The notes: a model not told the origin generated them from the letters alone. Positions 1 through 9,476 are shown, counted from the first letter of the stretch. The stretch is 64,000 nt of DNA from Myotis daubentonii (GCF_963259705.1 NC_081861.1:105454102-105518101), one strand, 5' to 3'. Numbers and translations: made by a program.

Positions 1-258
1 AGCAGGCCTAGCTGCAGTCAGACATCCTTAGCGCTGCTAAGGAGGCAAGAGAGGCTCACATCACCACTGCTGTACTGGCAGCCGTCAGCCTAGCTTGTGG
101 CTGAGCAGAGCTCCCCCTGTGGGAACACTGACCACCAAGGAACAGCTCCTACATTGAGCATCTGCCCCCTGGTGGTCAGTGTGTGCCATAGTGACCAGTG
201 ATTCCCAGTCACTCTGCTTTCAGGGTCAATTTGCATATTACCCGTTTATTATATAGGA
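1..258 (-). mobile_element. Helitron (HeliBat-type), 5' part, cut by window edge
   Basis: Read on the minus strand, the element starts at 258 with a 5' TC terminus and an A/T-rich start (TCCTATATAATAAA), then an ATGCAAAT octamer. This is the usual 5' end of vespertilionid Helitrons. The 3' hairpin and CTAG lie left of the window. It abuts the 3' end of a second Helitron at 259 with no host base between them. The interior carries a CTCF-like motif and a short-spaced inverted partner. It has no coding capacity and was presumably moved in trans by an autonomous Rep/helicase element. Confidence 0.8.
162..175 (-). promoter_or_regulatory. CTCF-core-like motif in Helitron
   Basis: On the minus strand this reads CCACCAGGGGGCAG, an exact match to the well-known CTCF core. 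A decayed inverted partner lies about 30 bases to the left (ACCACCAAGGAACAG). Binding is inferred, not shown. Confidence 0.55.
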
Positions 259-1333
259 TAGAGGCCCGGTGCATGGGTGGGGGCTGGCTGGTTTGCCCTG
301 AAGGGTGTCCCTGATCAGGGTGGGGGTCCCACTGGGGTCCCTGGCCAGCCTGGGTGAGGGGCTGAGGGCCGTTTTCAGGCTGGCTAAGGCCCCCAGGAGG
401 GACCCTCACCCCGTGAGGATGTGGCCATCCTAGGTGAGGGGCTGATGGCTGTTTGCAAGCTGGCCACTACCCTTTCATGGTGGGGGTCGCTGCTGGAGTG
501 CCTGGCCTGCCTGGGTGAGAGGCTGAGGGCCGTTTTCAGGCTGGCCACACCCCCTTCAGGGTGGAGGGTCCTGCTGGGGTGCCTGGTCAGCCTGGGTGAG
601 GGGCTGATGGCAGTTTTCAGGCTGGCCAAGCCCCCCAGCAGGGACCCTCACCCCATGTGGGTGTGGCCTGCCTGGGTGAGGGGCTGATGGCTGTATGCAG
701 GCTGGCCACAACCCCTTCAGCATGGGGGTCCCTGCTGGGATGCCTGGCCAGCCTAAGTGAGGGGCATATGCCTGTTTGCAGGTTGGTCACAGCCCCTTCA
801 GGGTGGGTCCCCGATGGGGTGTCTGGCCAGCCTGGGTGAGGGGCTGAGGGCTGTTTGCAGACTGGCCAAGCCCCTCAACAGGGACCCTCACCCCATGAGG
901 GTGTGGCCAGCCTGGGTGAGGGGCTGATGGCTGTTTGCAGGCTGGCCACAGCCCCTTCAGGGTGGGGGTCCCCACTGGGGTGCCTGGCCAGCCTGGGTGA
1001 GGGGCTGATGGCTATTTGCAGGCTGGCTACAGGCCCCAGCCACCCAAGCTCCCAGTGGAGGCTGGCTGGAAGCAGGTATCTGGGATTTATTTAGCTTCTA
1101 TAAATGAAACTTTGTTGCCTTTTGTGGAGGCCACAGCAGCCCAGGGCATGCGGGAAGCTTGGTTTCCTCCATCGCCGGGGCAACCAAGCCTCCTGCTTGC
1201 TCCAGCTCTGTGGCTTCCGGCCATCATCTTGATTGGGTTAATTTGCATATAGTTGCTCTGATTGGCTGGTGGGGGTGACTTGGGTGTAACGAAGGTACAG
1301 TCAATTAGCATATTTGTCTTTTATTAGTGTAGA
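259..1333 (-). mobile_element. Helitron, type A of a tandem pair, with internal minisatellite
   Basis: The left end is the reverse complement of a Helitron 3' end (TAGAGGCCCGGTGCA), but the outer C of the expected CTAG palindrome is missing, because the next Helitron begins directly. The right end at 1333 is a 5' TC end (TCTACACTAATAAAAG on the minus strand) followed by host T. The 5' third has an octamer near 1243 and a GGTTTCCTCC/GCTCCAGC block that resembles the other type A copies at 23643, 32063 and 53771. The middle is a tandem array. Noncoding. Confidence 0.85.
340..1035. repeat. Minisatellite, about 81-bp unit, inside Helitron
   Basis: The anchor GGTGAGGGGCTGATGG recurs at about 81-base spacing (near 349, 428, 510, 590, 671, 752, 830, 911, 992), some eight to nine units. 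All open frames here come from the repeat and are not genes. Confidence 0.85.
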
Positions 1334-1709
1334 TACTGGAACTGGCAAGCAGGAATTCTTCTTGGGGTCATGTCTCACAGAATTAAAGAATGAAGCCTCA
1401 GACCAGAGAAGGTCAAACTTGGCAGGAATGTATTGCAAGCAAACACAGACCTCGCAATCAGAGAAGGGATCCAAATGTGTTGCTTCCTGAACACTCTGCT
1501 CTTTCCTTTATATCTGCTAAAGGCCTACTTTGTCTAACTGGCCTTTTTGCAACATTTTATTTTGTGCTTGCAAGAAAAACATCCTTGTCTCAAAACATCC
1601 TGTTTTTCTGCAAAACATTTTGTGGTTTCAGCTAGCTCCACAATTACTCCTCCTTCCACCCCTTACTCTGTCTACCTAATCCTGCTTCTAACTCCGCTCA
1701 TGCTCATAA
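1334..1709 (-). mobile_element. Probable ERV 3' LTR fragment with polypurine tract
   Basis: On the minus strand a purine-rich run of about 20 bases (near 1650-1670) leads into TGTGGAGCTAGC at 1642. That is the order polypurine tract then LTR start (TG). A TATA-like box (ATATAAAGG) follows near 1515, and a U5-like stretch ends near 1370. The left side is cut by the Helitron at 1333 and the right side by the one at 1710, so TSDs cannot be checked. Class I versus class II is not resolved. It could also be an unrelated old repeat. Confidence 0.45.
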
Positions 1710-2298
1710 TCTATAATAATAGAAGCATAATATGCTAATTTGACTGGACAGCCAAACCACCTTCCAGACGTCATTGTGGACGTCCTTCCAGATGAAGCCT
1801 GGGTGTCAGGGGCCAAGGCAGAAGTGGTTAGGGGTGATCAAGCAGGCAGGCGAGCAATTAGGGGTGATCAGGCAGGCAGTGTGGTTAGGGGCGATCATGC
1901 AGGTAGGCGAGCAGTTAGGGCATCAGGCAGGCAGGCAGAATGGTTAAGGTCATAAGGCAGGCGAGTGGTTAAGGGCAATGAGGTAGGCAGGCAGAGTGGT
2001 TAGGGACAATCAGGAAGGCAGGCGAGTGGTTAGGGGTGATGAGGCAGGCAGGCAGAGTGGTTAGGGGCAATCAGGCAGGTAGGCAGGTAAATGGTTAGGA
2101 GCCAGTGGTCCCGGATTGTGAGAGGAATGTCTGGCAGCAGGTTTAGGTCCGATCCCACAGGGATTCCTGTGGACTCGGGCCTAAACTGGCTGTCAGACAT
2201 CTCCCAAGGGGTCCCAGATTGCAAGAGGGTGCAGGCCAGGCTGAGCGGCCCTCCCCCTCCCCCTCCCCATGCACAAATTTTGTGCACTGGGCCTCTAG
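1710..2298 (+). mobile_element. Helitron, complete nonautonomous copy
   Basis: The 5' end TCTATAATAATAG is preceded by A. The 3' end has the GTGCACaaaattTGTGC-type hairpin and CCTCTAG, followed by host T at 2299. This is the expected A|T insertion without TSD. The 5' end lies in the LTR fragment, so the Helitron is younger than it. From about 1800 to 2100 it holds degenerate tandem units of GGGGTGATCAGGCAGGCAG type. Noncoding. Confidence 0.9.
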
Positions 2299-2691
2299 TG
2301 TTTATTAGTACATAAAATGTCAAAGGCCATAGAATACATAAATCAATTATCAAAAAGAATAATAAAATGGTACAAATCACCTCTATCTGTTAATAAGGCC
2401 TTCTATATAGATATACCAATCAAAAGTACGTAATACTGAAGGAGGATAGATACATAGATCAATATAACAGAGTAAAGAAAACAAAAGTAATAAACACAAA
2501 TATGCCAAACTGATATTTGAAAAAGATATAAAACCAGTTTAATGGAGAAAGGATAACCTTTATTTAACAAATGGTGCTAGAATAATTTGATATCCACAGG
2601 GAGGGAAATAAAACACAAACTAAACCTTTCACCATACACAAAATCTATCTCAAAATGCAATAAGAAATAAAATGTAAAAAACAAAAAAACA
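2299..2691 (+). mobile_element. Old L1 remnant (ORF2 3' part)
   Basis: The stretch from about 2530 matches the familiar L1 ORF2 text around AACAAATGGTGCTAG...TTTGATATCCACA and the ACACCATACACAAAA block, with many stops. The first 230 bases are A/T-rich and only weakly L1-like. Confidence 0.5.
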
Positions 2692-2698
2692 GCCCTAG

Positions 2699-4606
2699 AC
2701 TTTTGGAGAACCAAGATGGCGGCATAGGTTAACGCCGGAGTTTGCTGCTTTGAACAACTACTTCAAAAGTGAAACTAAAACACGGAACGGACATCACCCA
2801 GAACCACAGGAATGCTGGCTGAGTGGAAGTCCTACAACTAGGAGGAAAGAGAAACACATATGGACACTCAGAGGAGGCGCAGTGCTGAAGTCAAATTCTG
2901 AGGTGCGGAGTGCGCGGAGTGGGCTGGCGGCGGAGGGCGCGGTTGTTGTTTTCAATCGGGAGGGAGTCGCAGACTCTGAGCTCCAGATACAGGCGAGTCT
3001 TTAGGGACCCAGACTCAAAGGGAGAAGCGGGACTGTCTGGCTTCAGTCAGAGCGAGTGCAGCTTTCTCTCCGAGCTTTGCAGCGGGTGCTGGGACTCAGA
3101 GAGGCAGAGCCCCTGGGGACAGGACTGAGAGCGGCCATAACTGCTCTCTCCGGCCCACCCTGTTGATCCTGTGCGACCCGCCCCGCCCAAGCCCTGCACA
3201 GAGGCATTTGCCGGATAGCCTCAGGCAAAGGCTAGATTAGCACCTCCCTAGGGGACAGAAGTTCTCTCACTGCTGACACAGCTGATTCTCATAGCCACTT
3301 AGCCTGGAGGTCAAACCCTCCCTGGGATTAGCTACAACAATCAAGATTTATCTATAAGACTGCTAACAAAGACCACTAGGGGGTGCACCAAGGAAGCATA
3401 ACAAAATGCGGAGACAAAGAAACAGGACAAAATTGTCAATGGAAGAAATAGAGTTCAGAACCACACTTTTAAGGTCTCTCAAGAACTGTTTAGAAGCTGC
3501 CGATAAACTTAATGAGATCTACACGAAAACTAATAAGACCCTCGATCTTATATTGGGGAACCAACTAGAAATTAAGCACACACGGACTGAAATAACGAAT
3601 ATTATACAGACGCCCGACAGCAGACCAGAGGAGCGCAAGAATCAAGTCAATGATTTGAAATGCGAGGAAGCAAAAAACATCCAACTGGAAAAGCAAAATA
3701 AAAAAAGAATCCAAAAATGCGAGGATAGTGTAAGGAGCCTCTGGGACAGCTTCAAGCGTACCAACATCAGAATTATAGGGGTGCCAGAAGATGAGAGAGA
3801 GCAAGATATTGAAAACCTATTTGAAGAAATAATGACAGAAAACTTCCCCCACCTGGTGAAAGAAATGGACTTACAGGTCCAAGAAGCGCGGAGAACCCCA
3901 AACAAAAGGAATCCAAAGAGGACCACACCAAGACACATCATAATTAAAATGCCAAGAGCAAAAGATAAAGAGAGAATCTTAAAAACAGCAAGAGAAAGAA
4001 ACTCAGTTACCTACAAGGGAATACCCATACGACTGTCAGCTGATTTCTCAACAGAAACTTTGCAGGCCAGAAGGGAGTGGCAAGAAATATTCAAAGTGAT
4101 GAATACCAAGAACCTACAACCAAGATTACTTTATCCAGCAAAGCTATCATTCAGAATTGAAGGTCAGATAAAGAGCTTCACAGATAAGGAAAAGCTAAAG
4201 GAGTTCATCACCACTAAACCAGGATTATATGAAATGCTGAAAGGTATCCTTTAAGAAGAGGAAGAGGAAGAAAAAGGTAAAGATACAAATTATGAACAAC
4301 AAATATGCATCTATCAACAAGTGAATCTAAGAATCAAGTGAATAAATAATCTGATGAACAGAATGAACTGTTGATTATAATAGAATCAGGGACATAGAAA
4401 GGGAATGGACTGACTATTCTTGGGGGGGAAAGGGGTGTGGGAGATGTGGGAAGAGACTGGACAAAAATCGTGCACCTATGGATGAGGACAGTGGGTGGGG
4501 AGTGAGGGCGGAGGGTGGGGCGGGAATTGGGAGGAGGGGAGTTATGGGGGGGGAAAAAAAAGGAACAAATGTAATAATCTGAACAATAAAGATTTAATTA
4601 AAAAAA
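2699..4606 (+). mobile_element. HAL1-like element (ORF1-only LINE), copy 1
   Basis: A complete retroposon without ORF2. It has an L1-type 5' UTR (2699-3405) that starts near a CAAGATGGCGGC motif, an intact ORF1 (3406-4254), then directly a 3' UTR with a G-rich tract and a poly(A) tail at about 4595-4606. Its perfect 16-bp TSD, AAAAAAACAGCCCTAG, is at 2683-2698 and 4607-4622. The 3' UTR is the same as in the copy at 57554-59902 and differs from the ordinary L1 3' UTRs in this window. Lacking reverse transcriptase and endonuclease, it must use L1 ORF2p in trans. The TSD contains the first seven bases of a Ves SINE, so it inserted into that SINE. Confidence 0.85.
3406..4254 (+). CDS. L1/HAL1 ORF1 protein, 282 aa, intact
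   Basis: This is an RNA-binding, trimer-forming ORF1p of the LINE-1 family, which coats LINE RNA in cytoplasmic particles. The chosen start gives MRRQRNR, the same N-terminus as the other copies. Residues about 15-115 are rich in heptad-like L/I and charged residues, consistent with a coiled coil. Residues about 119-213 form the RRM (RTNIRIIGVPE at the first strand, RHIIIKMPRAKDKERIL near the last). Residues about 214-282 form the C-terminal domain (ARREWQEIF, LLYPAKLSFRIEGQIK, KEFITTKPGLYEMLKGIL). The length is shorter than human L1 ORF1p (338 aa), mostly through a shorter coiled coil. No ORF2 follows. The open frame suggests recent activity or selection during spread. Expression is unknown. 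Confidence 0.85.
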   Translation: MRRQRNRTKLSMEEIEFRTTLLRSLKNCLEAADKLNEIYTKTNKTLDLILGNQLEIKHTRTEITNIIQTPDSRPEERKNQVNDLKCEEAKNIQLEKQNKKRIQKCEDSVRSLWDSFKRTNIRIIGVPEDEREQDIENLFEEIMTENFPHLVKEMDLQVQEARRTPNKRNPKRTTPRHIIIKMPRAKDKERILKTARERNSVTYKGIPIRLSADFSTETLQARREWQEIFKVMNTKNLQPRLLYPAKLSFRIEGQIKSFTDKEKLKEFITTKPGLYEMLKGIL

Positions 4607-4615
4607 AAAAAAACA

Positions 4616-4838
4616 GCCCTAGCCAGTTTGGCTCAATTGCTAGAGCATTGACCTGGGGTCTGAAGGGTCCCGGGTTCTATTCCAGTCAAGGGCACATGCC
4701 TGAGTTGTGGGCTCAGTCTCCAGTGGGGGTATGCAGGAGGCAGTCGGTCAATGCTTCTCTCTCATCTTTGATGTTATTATCTCTCTCTCTCCATCTCCCT
4801 TTCTCTCTGAAATCAATACAAACTTAAAAAAAAACAAA
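4616..4838 (+). mobile_element. Ves SINE
   Basis: tRNA-derived head (GCCCTAGCCAGTTTGGCTC, then the B-box-like GGTCCCGGGTTCTATTCC), Ves body (CAAGGGCACATGCC), CT-rich region and A-rich tail. Its first seven bases are duplicated at 2692-2698 by the HAL1 insertion, so the SINE was there first. Transcription would be by Pol III from the internal A and B boxes. Confidence 0.9.
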
Positions 4839-4844
4839 ACACAG

Positions 4845-5296
4845 TTACATGTTTTTATATTTTAGGAGACTCCACACTGATTTCCATAGTGTCTGTACCA
4901 GTCTGAATTCCCACTAGCAGTGTATTAGGGTTCCTTTTTCTCCACATCCTTACCAGCCCTTGATTTGTTTACTTATTGATGGCAGCCATTATGACAAGTG
5001 TGAGGTAGTACCTCATTGTCATTTTAATTTGTATCTCTCCAATGATTAGTGCCATTGAACATTTTTCTATGTTTCTATTGGCCATCTCTTTGTCAGCTTT
5101 GGAGAAGTATCCATTTAGGTTTTCTTTTATTGGGTTGTTTGTTTTCCTTTTGTTGATTTGTATGAGTACTTTATATATTTTGGATATTAACCCCTTATCA
5201 GATGTATCATTTGCAAATATATTCTCCCATACAATGGGTTCCCTTTTCATTTTGATGCTGTTTTATTTTTATGTGCAGAAGCCTTTTATTTTGATA
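4845..5296 (-). mobile_element. L1 ORF2 3' part, inverted segment of a twin-primed L1
   Basis: The minus strand encodes broken ORF2 C-terminal text ([31 protein letters not shown]). The outer end stops at the L1 position just before that where the plus-strand segment at 5811 starts. This is the pattern left by twin priming. A Helitron splits it at 5297. Confidence 0.8.
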
Positions 5297-5697
5297 CTAC
5301 AGTCTCAGTGCATGAATTCGTGCACCAGTGGGGTCCCTCTACCTGGCCTGTGGGATCGGGCCAAAACTGGCTCTGTGATATCCCCTGAGGGGTCCTGGAT
5401 TGTGAGAGGGCACAGTCCAGAGCCCCACTGGTACATGACTGGGGCCTGGGAAGGACACAGGAGGTTGGACAGCCGGGGAAGTACCGCAGGAGGGCTCCAG
5501 GGCATATCCGTCCTGATTGGCCAGATCCCAGGAGCAAGCTAACCTACTGGTCAGAGAATCTGCCCCCTGGTGGTCAGTGCACGTCATAGCAAGTATTTGA
5601 GCAGCCTTAGAATATCATTAGCATATTATGCTTTGATTGTTTGAGCAGTTGACCAGGCGACCAGACACTTAGCATATTAGGCTTTTATTATATAGGA
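5297..5697 (-). mobile_element. Helitron, complete nonautonomous copy
   Basis: On the plus strand the left end is a decayed reverse 3' terminus (CTACAGTCTCAGTGCA with hairpin GTGCATGAATTCGTGCAC) and the right end is TTATATAGGA (5' TC on the minus strand). The L1 text reads through exactly when the element is removed (TTTTGATA then TAGTCCAATTTG), which shows a clean A|T insertion. It contains one CTCF-like motif. Confidence 0.9.
5560..5573 (-). promoter_or_regulatory. CTCF-core-like motif in Helitron
   Basis: CCACCAGGGGGCAG on the minus strand, an exact core match. A decayed inverted partner may lie near 5545 (CTACTGGTCAG). Binding is inferred. Confidence 0.5.
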
Positions 5698-5810
5698 TAG
5701 TCCAATTTGTTTATTTTTTCCTTTGTTTCTCTTGCTCTAGGTATTGTATAAGTGAAAATTTTGCTACATAAGATGTTTGATATTTTGTTGCCCATGTTTT
5801 CTTCAAGATG
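5698..5810 (-). mobile_element. L1, rest of the inverted segment
   Basis: Continues the inverted L1 segment after the Helitron (TAGTCCAATTTGTTTATTTT), up to the inversion junction near 5810. Confidence 0.75.
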
Positions 5811-6415
5811 GAACTTCCATTTGAGCCAGTGATCCCTCTTCTAGGAATATATCCTAAGAAGCCTGAAACACCAATCAGAAAGAACATATGTATCTCTATA
5901 TTCATAGCAACACTATTTACAATAGCTGAGATCTGGAAACAGCCCAAGTGACCATCAGTAGAAGAGTGGATAAAAAAAGCTGTGGTACATTTATACCATG
6001 GCATACTATGCAGCAATAAAAAAGAAGGATCTCTTATTACCCACTGAGAGAGCATGGAGGAACCTGGAGAGTATTAGGCTAAGCAAAATAAGCCAATCAG
6101 TGAAAGACAAGTATCACATGATCTCACCCATATGTGGAATCTAATGAACAAAATAAACTGATGAACAAAATAGATACAGAGACATAGAACCATGGAACAG
6201 ATTGTTGAATCTCAAAGGGAAGGAGGGGATGGGGGGGGGTTGGTGGGTGGGAAGAGATCAACCAAAGAACTTGTATGTATATATATGCATAACCCATGAA
6301 CACAGACAATATTGTGGTGAAGGTCTGGGGCAAGGTGTGGGGGTGGGCTTGATGAGGTCAATGGGGGAAAAAAGGGGGTATATGTAACAGTTTCAACAAT
6401 AAAGATAAAAGCAAC
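5811..6415 (+). mobile_element. L1 ORF2 end and 3' UTR, sense segment of the twin-primed copy
   Basis: Begins with the ORF2 text AAGATGGAACTTCCATTTGAG and runs through the C-terminal coding region, the G-rich 3' UTR and an AATAAAG-containing A-rich tail. It is the direct continuation of the position where the inverted part ends at 4845. Confidence 0.85.
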
Positions 6416-6419
6416 ACAA

Positions 6420-6824
6420 ACATTAAAACTTTTAGAAATAAAGCATAAGAGAACATTGGGCAGTCTAATACAACTGGGGATTCTTAATCTTGAGTCTAAG
6501 ACAACTGGGGATTCTTAATCTTGATACCAAAATATAACCCATAAAAAATTTATAAATTTGAGTTTACTAAATTTAAAGAGTTTTGCTTTATAGAAGGCCT
6601 TCTGTAAAAGGAAAAAAAAGCAGCCTGGAAAGTGGGGTAAAATACTATCAAATCACATATTCAACTTATTGGAATATAGAATATATAAAGCACTCTTAAT
6701 ACTTAATAAGTCAAAGAAATAAAAATTCCAATTACAAATGTAAAAAAGGCCTGAAGAGATAGTTCACTAAAGTGGATATACAAATGACAAATAAACATAT
6801 GAAAATATATTAAATTTCATTATC
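6420..6824 (+). mobile_element. Old L1 ORF2 remnant
   Basis: Contains L1 ORF2 text (CCCATAAAAAATTTATAAATTTGAGTTTAC compressed by decay, AAAGAGTTTTGCTTTATAGAAG). An 18-base phrase, ACAACTGGGGATTCTTAA, is repeated in tandem at about 6471 and 6502. No open frame. Confidence 0.5.
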
Positions 6825-7110
6825 TTTTTCAGTTTGCTAAGATTGTCAAAACAAAGTACCATAGATTGGGTGGCTTAAACAAGATAAACTTAGATCCTCA
6901 CAATTCACTCTAAGTCTGAGATAAAGGTGTTGGCAGGATTGGTTTCTTCTGAGGCCTCTTGTTGGCTTGCTGACATGGTCTTTCATCTGTGTATGCCTGC
7001 ATCTGTATTCCCTCCTCTTATGAGGACACCAGCCATATCAGATTCCTGCCCAATCATATAATCTCATTTTGCCAATTTAAAGGCCCTATCTCTAAATGCA
7101 ATTAAATTCT
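6825..7110 (+). mobile_element. Ancient MaLR-like LTR fragment
   Basis: Recognisable eutherian repeat text: ACAAAGTACCATAGATTGGG, GGTGGCTTAAACAA, AAGGTGTTGGCAGGATTGGT, TTATGAGGACACCAGCCATA and TTAAAGGCCCTATCTC. I associate these with MaLR LTRs, but the subfamily is uncertain. Confidence 0.5.
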
Positions 7111-7119
7111 GTGGTATTG

Positions 7120-7504
7120 ATGAATAGTTCTTCAACAAATAAATTTTAACTATCAGAGTAGTTCAAATTAAAAATTTAACAAAAATAAATGCTGGAGTAG
7201 ATGAAAAAACCTTGTTTAATCATATATTTCTGATGGCAATGTAAAATGCTACAGTCATTCCTAAAAAAAAGTGGTTTGCAGCTTTATTTAAAAATTAAAC
7301 ATTCAAAAGCATGGATAGACCTAAGATGATTGTGCTAAGTGATATAAGCCAGTCAGAGAAAGACAAATACCATATAATTGCACTTATATGTTGAATCTAA
7401 TGAACAAAATAGAAACAGAGGCATGGATACATGAAATAGACTGACAGCTGTCAGAGTGGAGGGGAGTTGGGGGACTGGATGAAAAAAGGTGAAGGTATTA
7501 AAGA

Positions 7505-7558
<54 letters not shown>

Positions 7559-7841
7559 TGTGGTGATAGCCAGAGGGAAAGGAGAGTGGAGGGTAGGTAT
7601 ATGTGAGCAATGGGTAGGGGGAATGGGTACAGAAAGATAATTTACTTATGGGGCAGGAGACAAAATTCAACTCACATTAGCCATTAGAAAAAAATGTAAA
7701 CTGGAACTAAAATGGTATATCACTACACATGAAGGGACAATTGGTGCACAATGCAGTGTGCAGATGATGTTTTATTGATTTTTAAACAAAATCTGTATGG
7801 TTTTGCAAACCATTGTCACCCAAATAAATTTAATAACAAAT
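7120..7841 (+). mobile_element. Old L1 3' regions (two or more fragments)
   Basis: 7310-7680 is an L1 C-terminal and 3' UTR stretch (GTGCTAAGTGATATAAGCCA, GAATCTAATGAACAAAATAG) interrupted by an AT-repeat. 7730-7841 looks like the 3' tail of an older L1 (CAAACCATTGTCACCC AAATAAA). 7120-7310 is decayed L1-like sequence. Confidence 0.55.
7506..7558. repeat. (AT)n then (AC)n microsatellite
   Basis: About 44 bases of pure AT followed by ACACACACAC, inside an L1 3' UTR. Confidence 0.95.
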
Positions 7842-7984
7842 TCTATATAATAAGAGAGGGAAATGCTAATTAGCCCAGATATGCTAATTAGTCACGACCA
7901 GTGTACAAATTGATCATCACTCCACACACAAGATGGCAACCTCCATGTGGTCAAAGATGGCTGCCACAACATGGCCTGCAGGAG

Positions 7985-8400
7985 AGGGCAGTTGTGGGCG
8001 ATCAAGCCTGCAGGGAAGGTCAGTTGAGGGGGACCAGGCCTTCAGGGGAGGGCAGTTATAGGGGACCAGGCCTGCAGGGGAGGAGAGTTGGGGGGACTAG
8101 GCTTGCAAGGGGGGGCAGTTAGGGGGAAAGAGGCCTGCGAGGGGGGGCAGTTGGGGGGACTTTTCCTGCAGGGGAGGGAAGTTGGGGGTGACTCAGCCTT
8201 GCATGGGAGGGCAGTTGGGGGGATCAGGCCTGCAGGGAGGGCAGCTGGGGGGACCAGGCCTGCAGGGGAGGGCAGTTGGGGTTGACCAGGCTTGCAGGGG
8301 AGGGCAGTTGGGGGGACCAGGCCTGCAGGGGAGGGCAGTTGAGGGCAATCAAGCCAGCAGGGGAGCAGTTAGACATCGATCAGGCTGGCAGGGGAGTGGT
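7985..8400. repeat. G-rich minisatellite, about 32-34-bp unit
   Basis: Roughly twelve units built on GGGACCAGGCCTGCAGG and GGAGGGCAGTTGGGGG. The plus strand has G-runs every few bases, so G-quadruplex formation is possible (inference). Confidence 0.85.
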
Positions 8401-8582
8401 TAGGGGGTGATCAGGCTGGCAGCCAGAAGCGGTTAGGGGCAATCAGGTAGGCAGGCAGGCGAGCGGTTGGGAACCAGCAGTCCCGGATTGTGAGAGGGAT
8501 GTCCGACTGCCTGTTTAGGCCCTATCCCACTGGGCAGTCGGACATCCCTCGAGGGGTCCCAGATTAGAGAGAGTGCAGGCTG

Positions 8583-8605
8583 GGCTGAGGGACACATGCA
8601 CACAC

Positions 8606-8648
<43 letters not shown>
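8583..8648. repeat. (CA)n microsatellite
   Basis: About 60 bases of CA with one early G interruption, lying just upstream of the Helitron 3' hairpin. Confidence 0.95.
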
Positions 8649-8651
<3 letters not shown>

Positions 8652-8683
8652 CTGTGCACGAATTTCGTGCACCAGGCCTCTAG

Positions 8684-8989
8684 TAAATAAATAATAAAAG
8701 AAAATGTTTATGACAGCATTATTACTAAGATCTACAAAAGTAGATACAACATCCTTAAACATCAAATGATTAATTAATAAATAAGGTGTGTTATACAATG
8801 TAATATCATTAAGCCATAAAAAGGAATGGATACTGATTCATGCTACAACATGGATGAGTATTAAAAATGATGTGGTAAAGGATTTTTTTGAGGGTAATGA
8901 ATATATCTGGAATTAGACAATTATGATGTTTGTTCAACATTGTGAATATTCTAAACCCACTGAATTGCCCACTCAAAATATGATTTTCT
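8684..8989 (+). mobile_element. Old L1 3' end, left of a Ves insertion
   Basis: The text GATACATGCTACAACATGG-like, AAGGATTTTTTTGAGGGTAATGA and CTGGAATTAGACAATTATGA is a typical old L1 3' UTR. It continues at 9206-9240 after the SINE (TGTGCTAATTATGTCTCAG). Confidence 0.65.
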
Positions 8990-9205
8990 GCCCTGGCTGG
9001 TTTGGCTCAGTGGATAGAGTATTGGCCTGTGGACTGAAGGGTCCTGGGTTTAATTCTGGCCAAGGGCATGTGCCTTGGTTGCGGGCACATCCCTAGTAGG
9101 AGGTGTACAGGAGGCAGCTGATCGATGTTTCTCTCTCATCGATGTTTCTAACTCTCTATCCCTCTCCCTTCCTCTCTGTAAAAAAAGTCAATAAAATATA
9201 TTTAA
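8990..9205 (+). mobile_element. Ves SINE with perfect TSD
   Basis: Complete Ves (GCCCTGGCTGGTTTGGCTCA to an A-rich tail) flanked by the 15-bp duplication AAAATATGATTTTCT at 8975-8989 and 9206-9220. It sits inside an old L1 3' end. Confidence 0.95.
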
Positions 9206-9220
9206 AAAATATGATTTTCT

Positions 9221-9476
9221 TATGTGCTAATTATGTCTCAGTAAAAATGATAAGTAACATATATAAGTGGAAATGCAGTGAATATTATCAATATAAATCC
9301 ATAAGTAGAACTGAAAACTGCTTTTAATTCTATGTGAATTGTAATAGTTTTGTTTGGTTTAAAATTCCAGGCTAAAGCATACACGTGGAATTTTATAGAA
9401 CCATATTAGAAACAACTTGGCAATAAAAAATGTTGTGCTCTAGAAAACTATCATACAATATAGTGTCATCTTAATT
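9221..9476. other. L1 tail, then unassigned A/T-rich DNA
   Basis: The first 20 bases finish an L1 3' end. The remaining 235 bases show no repeat I recognise, no open frame and no clear signal. Confidence 0.5.

Larger units (their letters stand above)
7842..8683 (+). mobile_element. Helitron with expanded internal minisatellite
   Basis: 5' end TCTATATAATAAGAG with the duplicated ATGCTAATTAG phrases. 3' end hairpin GTGCACGAATTTCGTGCAC and GCCTCTAG, followed by T. The inside carries CAAGATGGCAACC-like sequence near 7930, a G-rich tandem array and a CA-repeat just before the hairpin. Open frames in the array are repeat artefacts. Confidence 0.9.

Noticed and set aside
209..1094. Several 60-88-codon frames.
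   Set aside because: All are readings of the 81-bp minisatellite in the first Helitrons.
2260..2298. Hairpin plus following T-rich DNA as a transcription terminator.
   Set aside because: It is the Helitron 3' hairpin and recurs with CTAG at many loci.
3360..3385. CCACTAGGGGGTGC in the HAL1 5' UTR as a CTCF site.
   Set aside because: The essential GGC at the end of the core is missing.
4620..4690. tRNA-like A and B boxes at SINE heads (also 8990, 60179).
   Set aside because: They are Ves SINE heads with SINE bodies and TSDs, not tRNA genes.
7353..7670. 105-codon frame with a poly-Tyr/Ile run.
   Set aside because: It is a reading of the (AT)n microsatellite and L1 3' UTR.
7985..8400. Regular repeats that might suggest a CRISPR array.
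   Set aside because: The units are contiguous and imperfect with no unique spacers, inside a mammalian Helitron.
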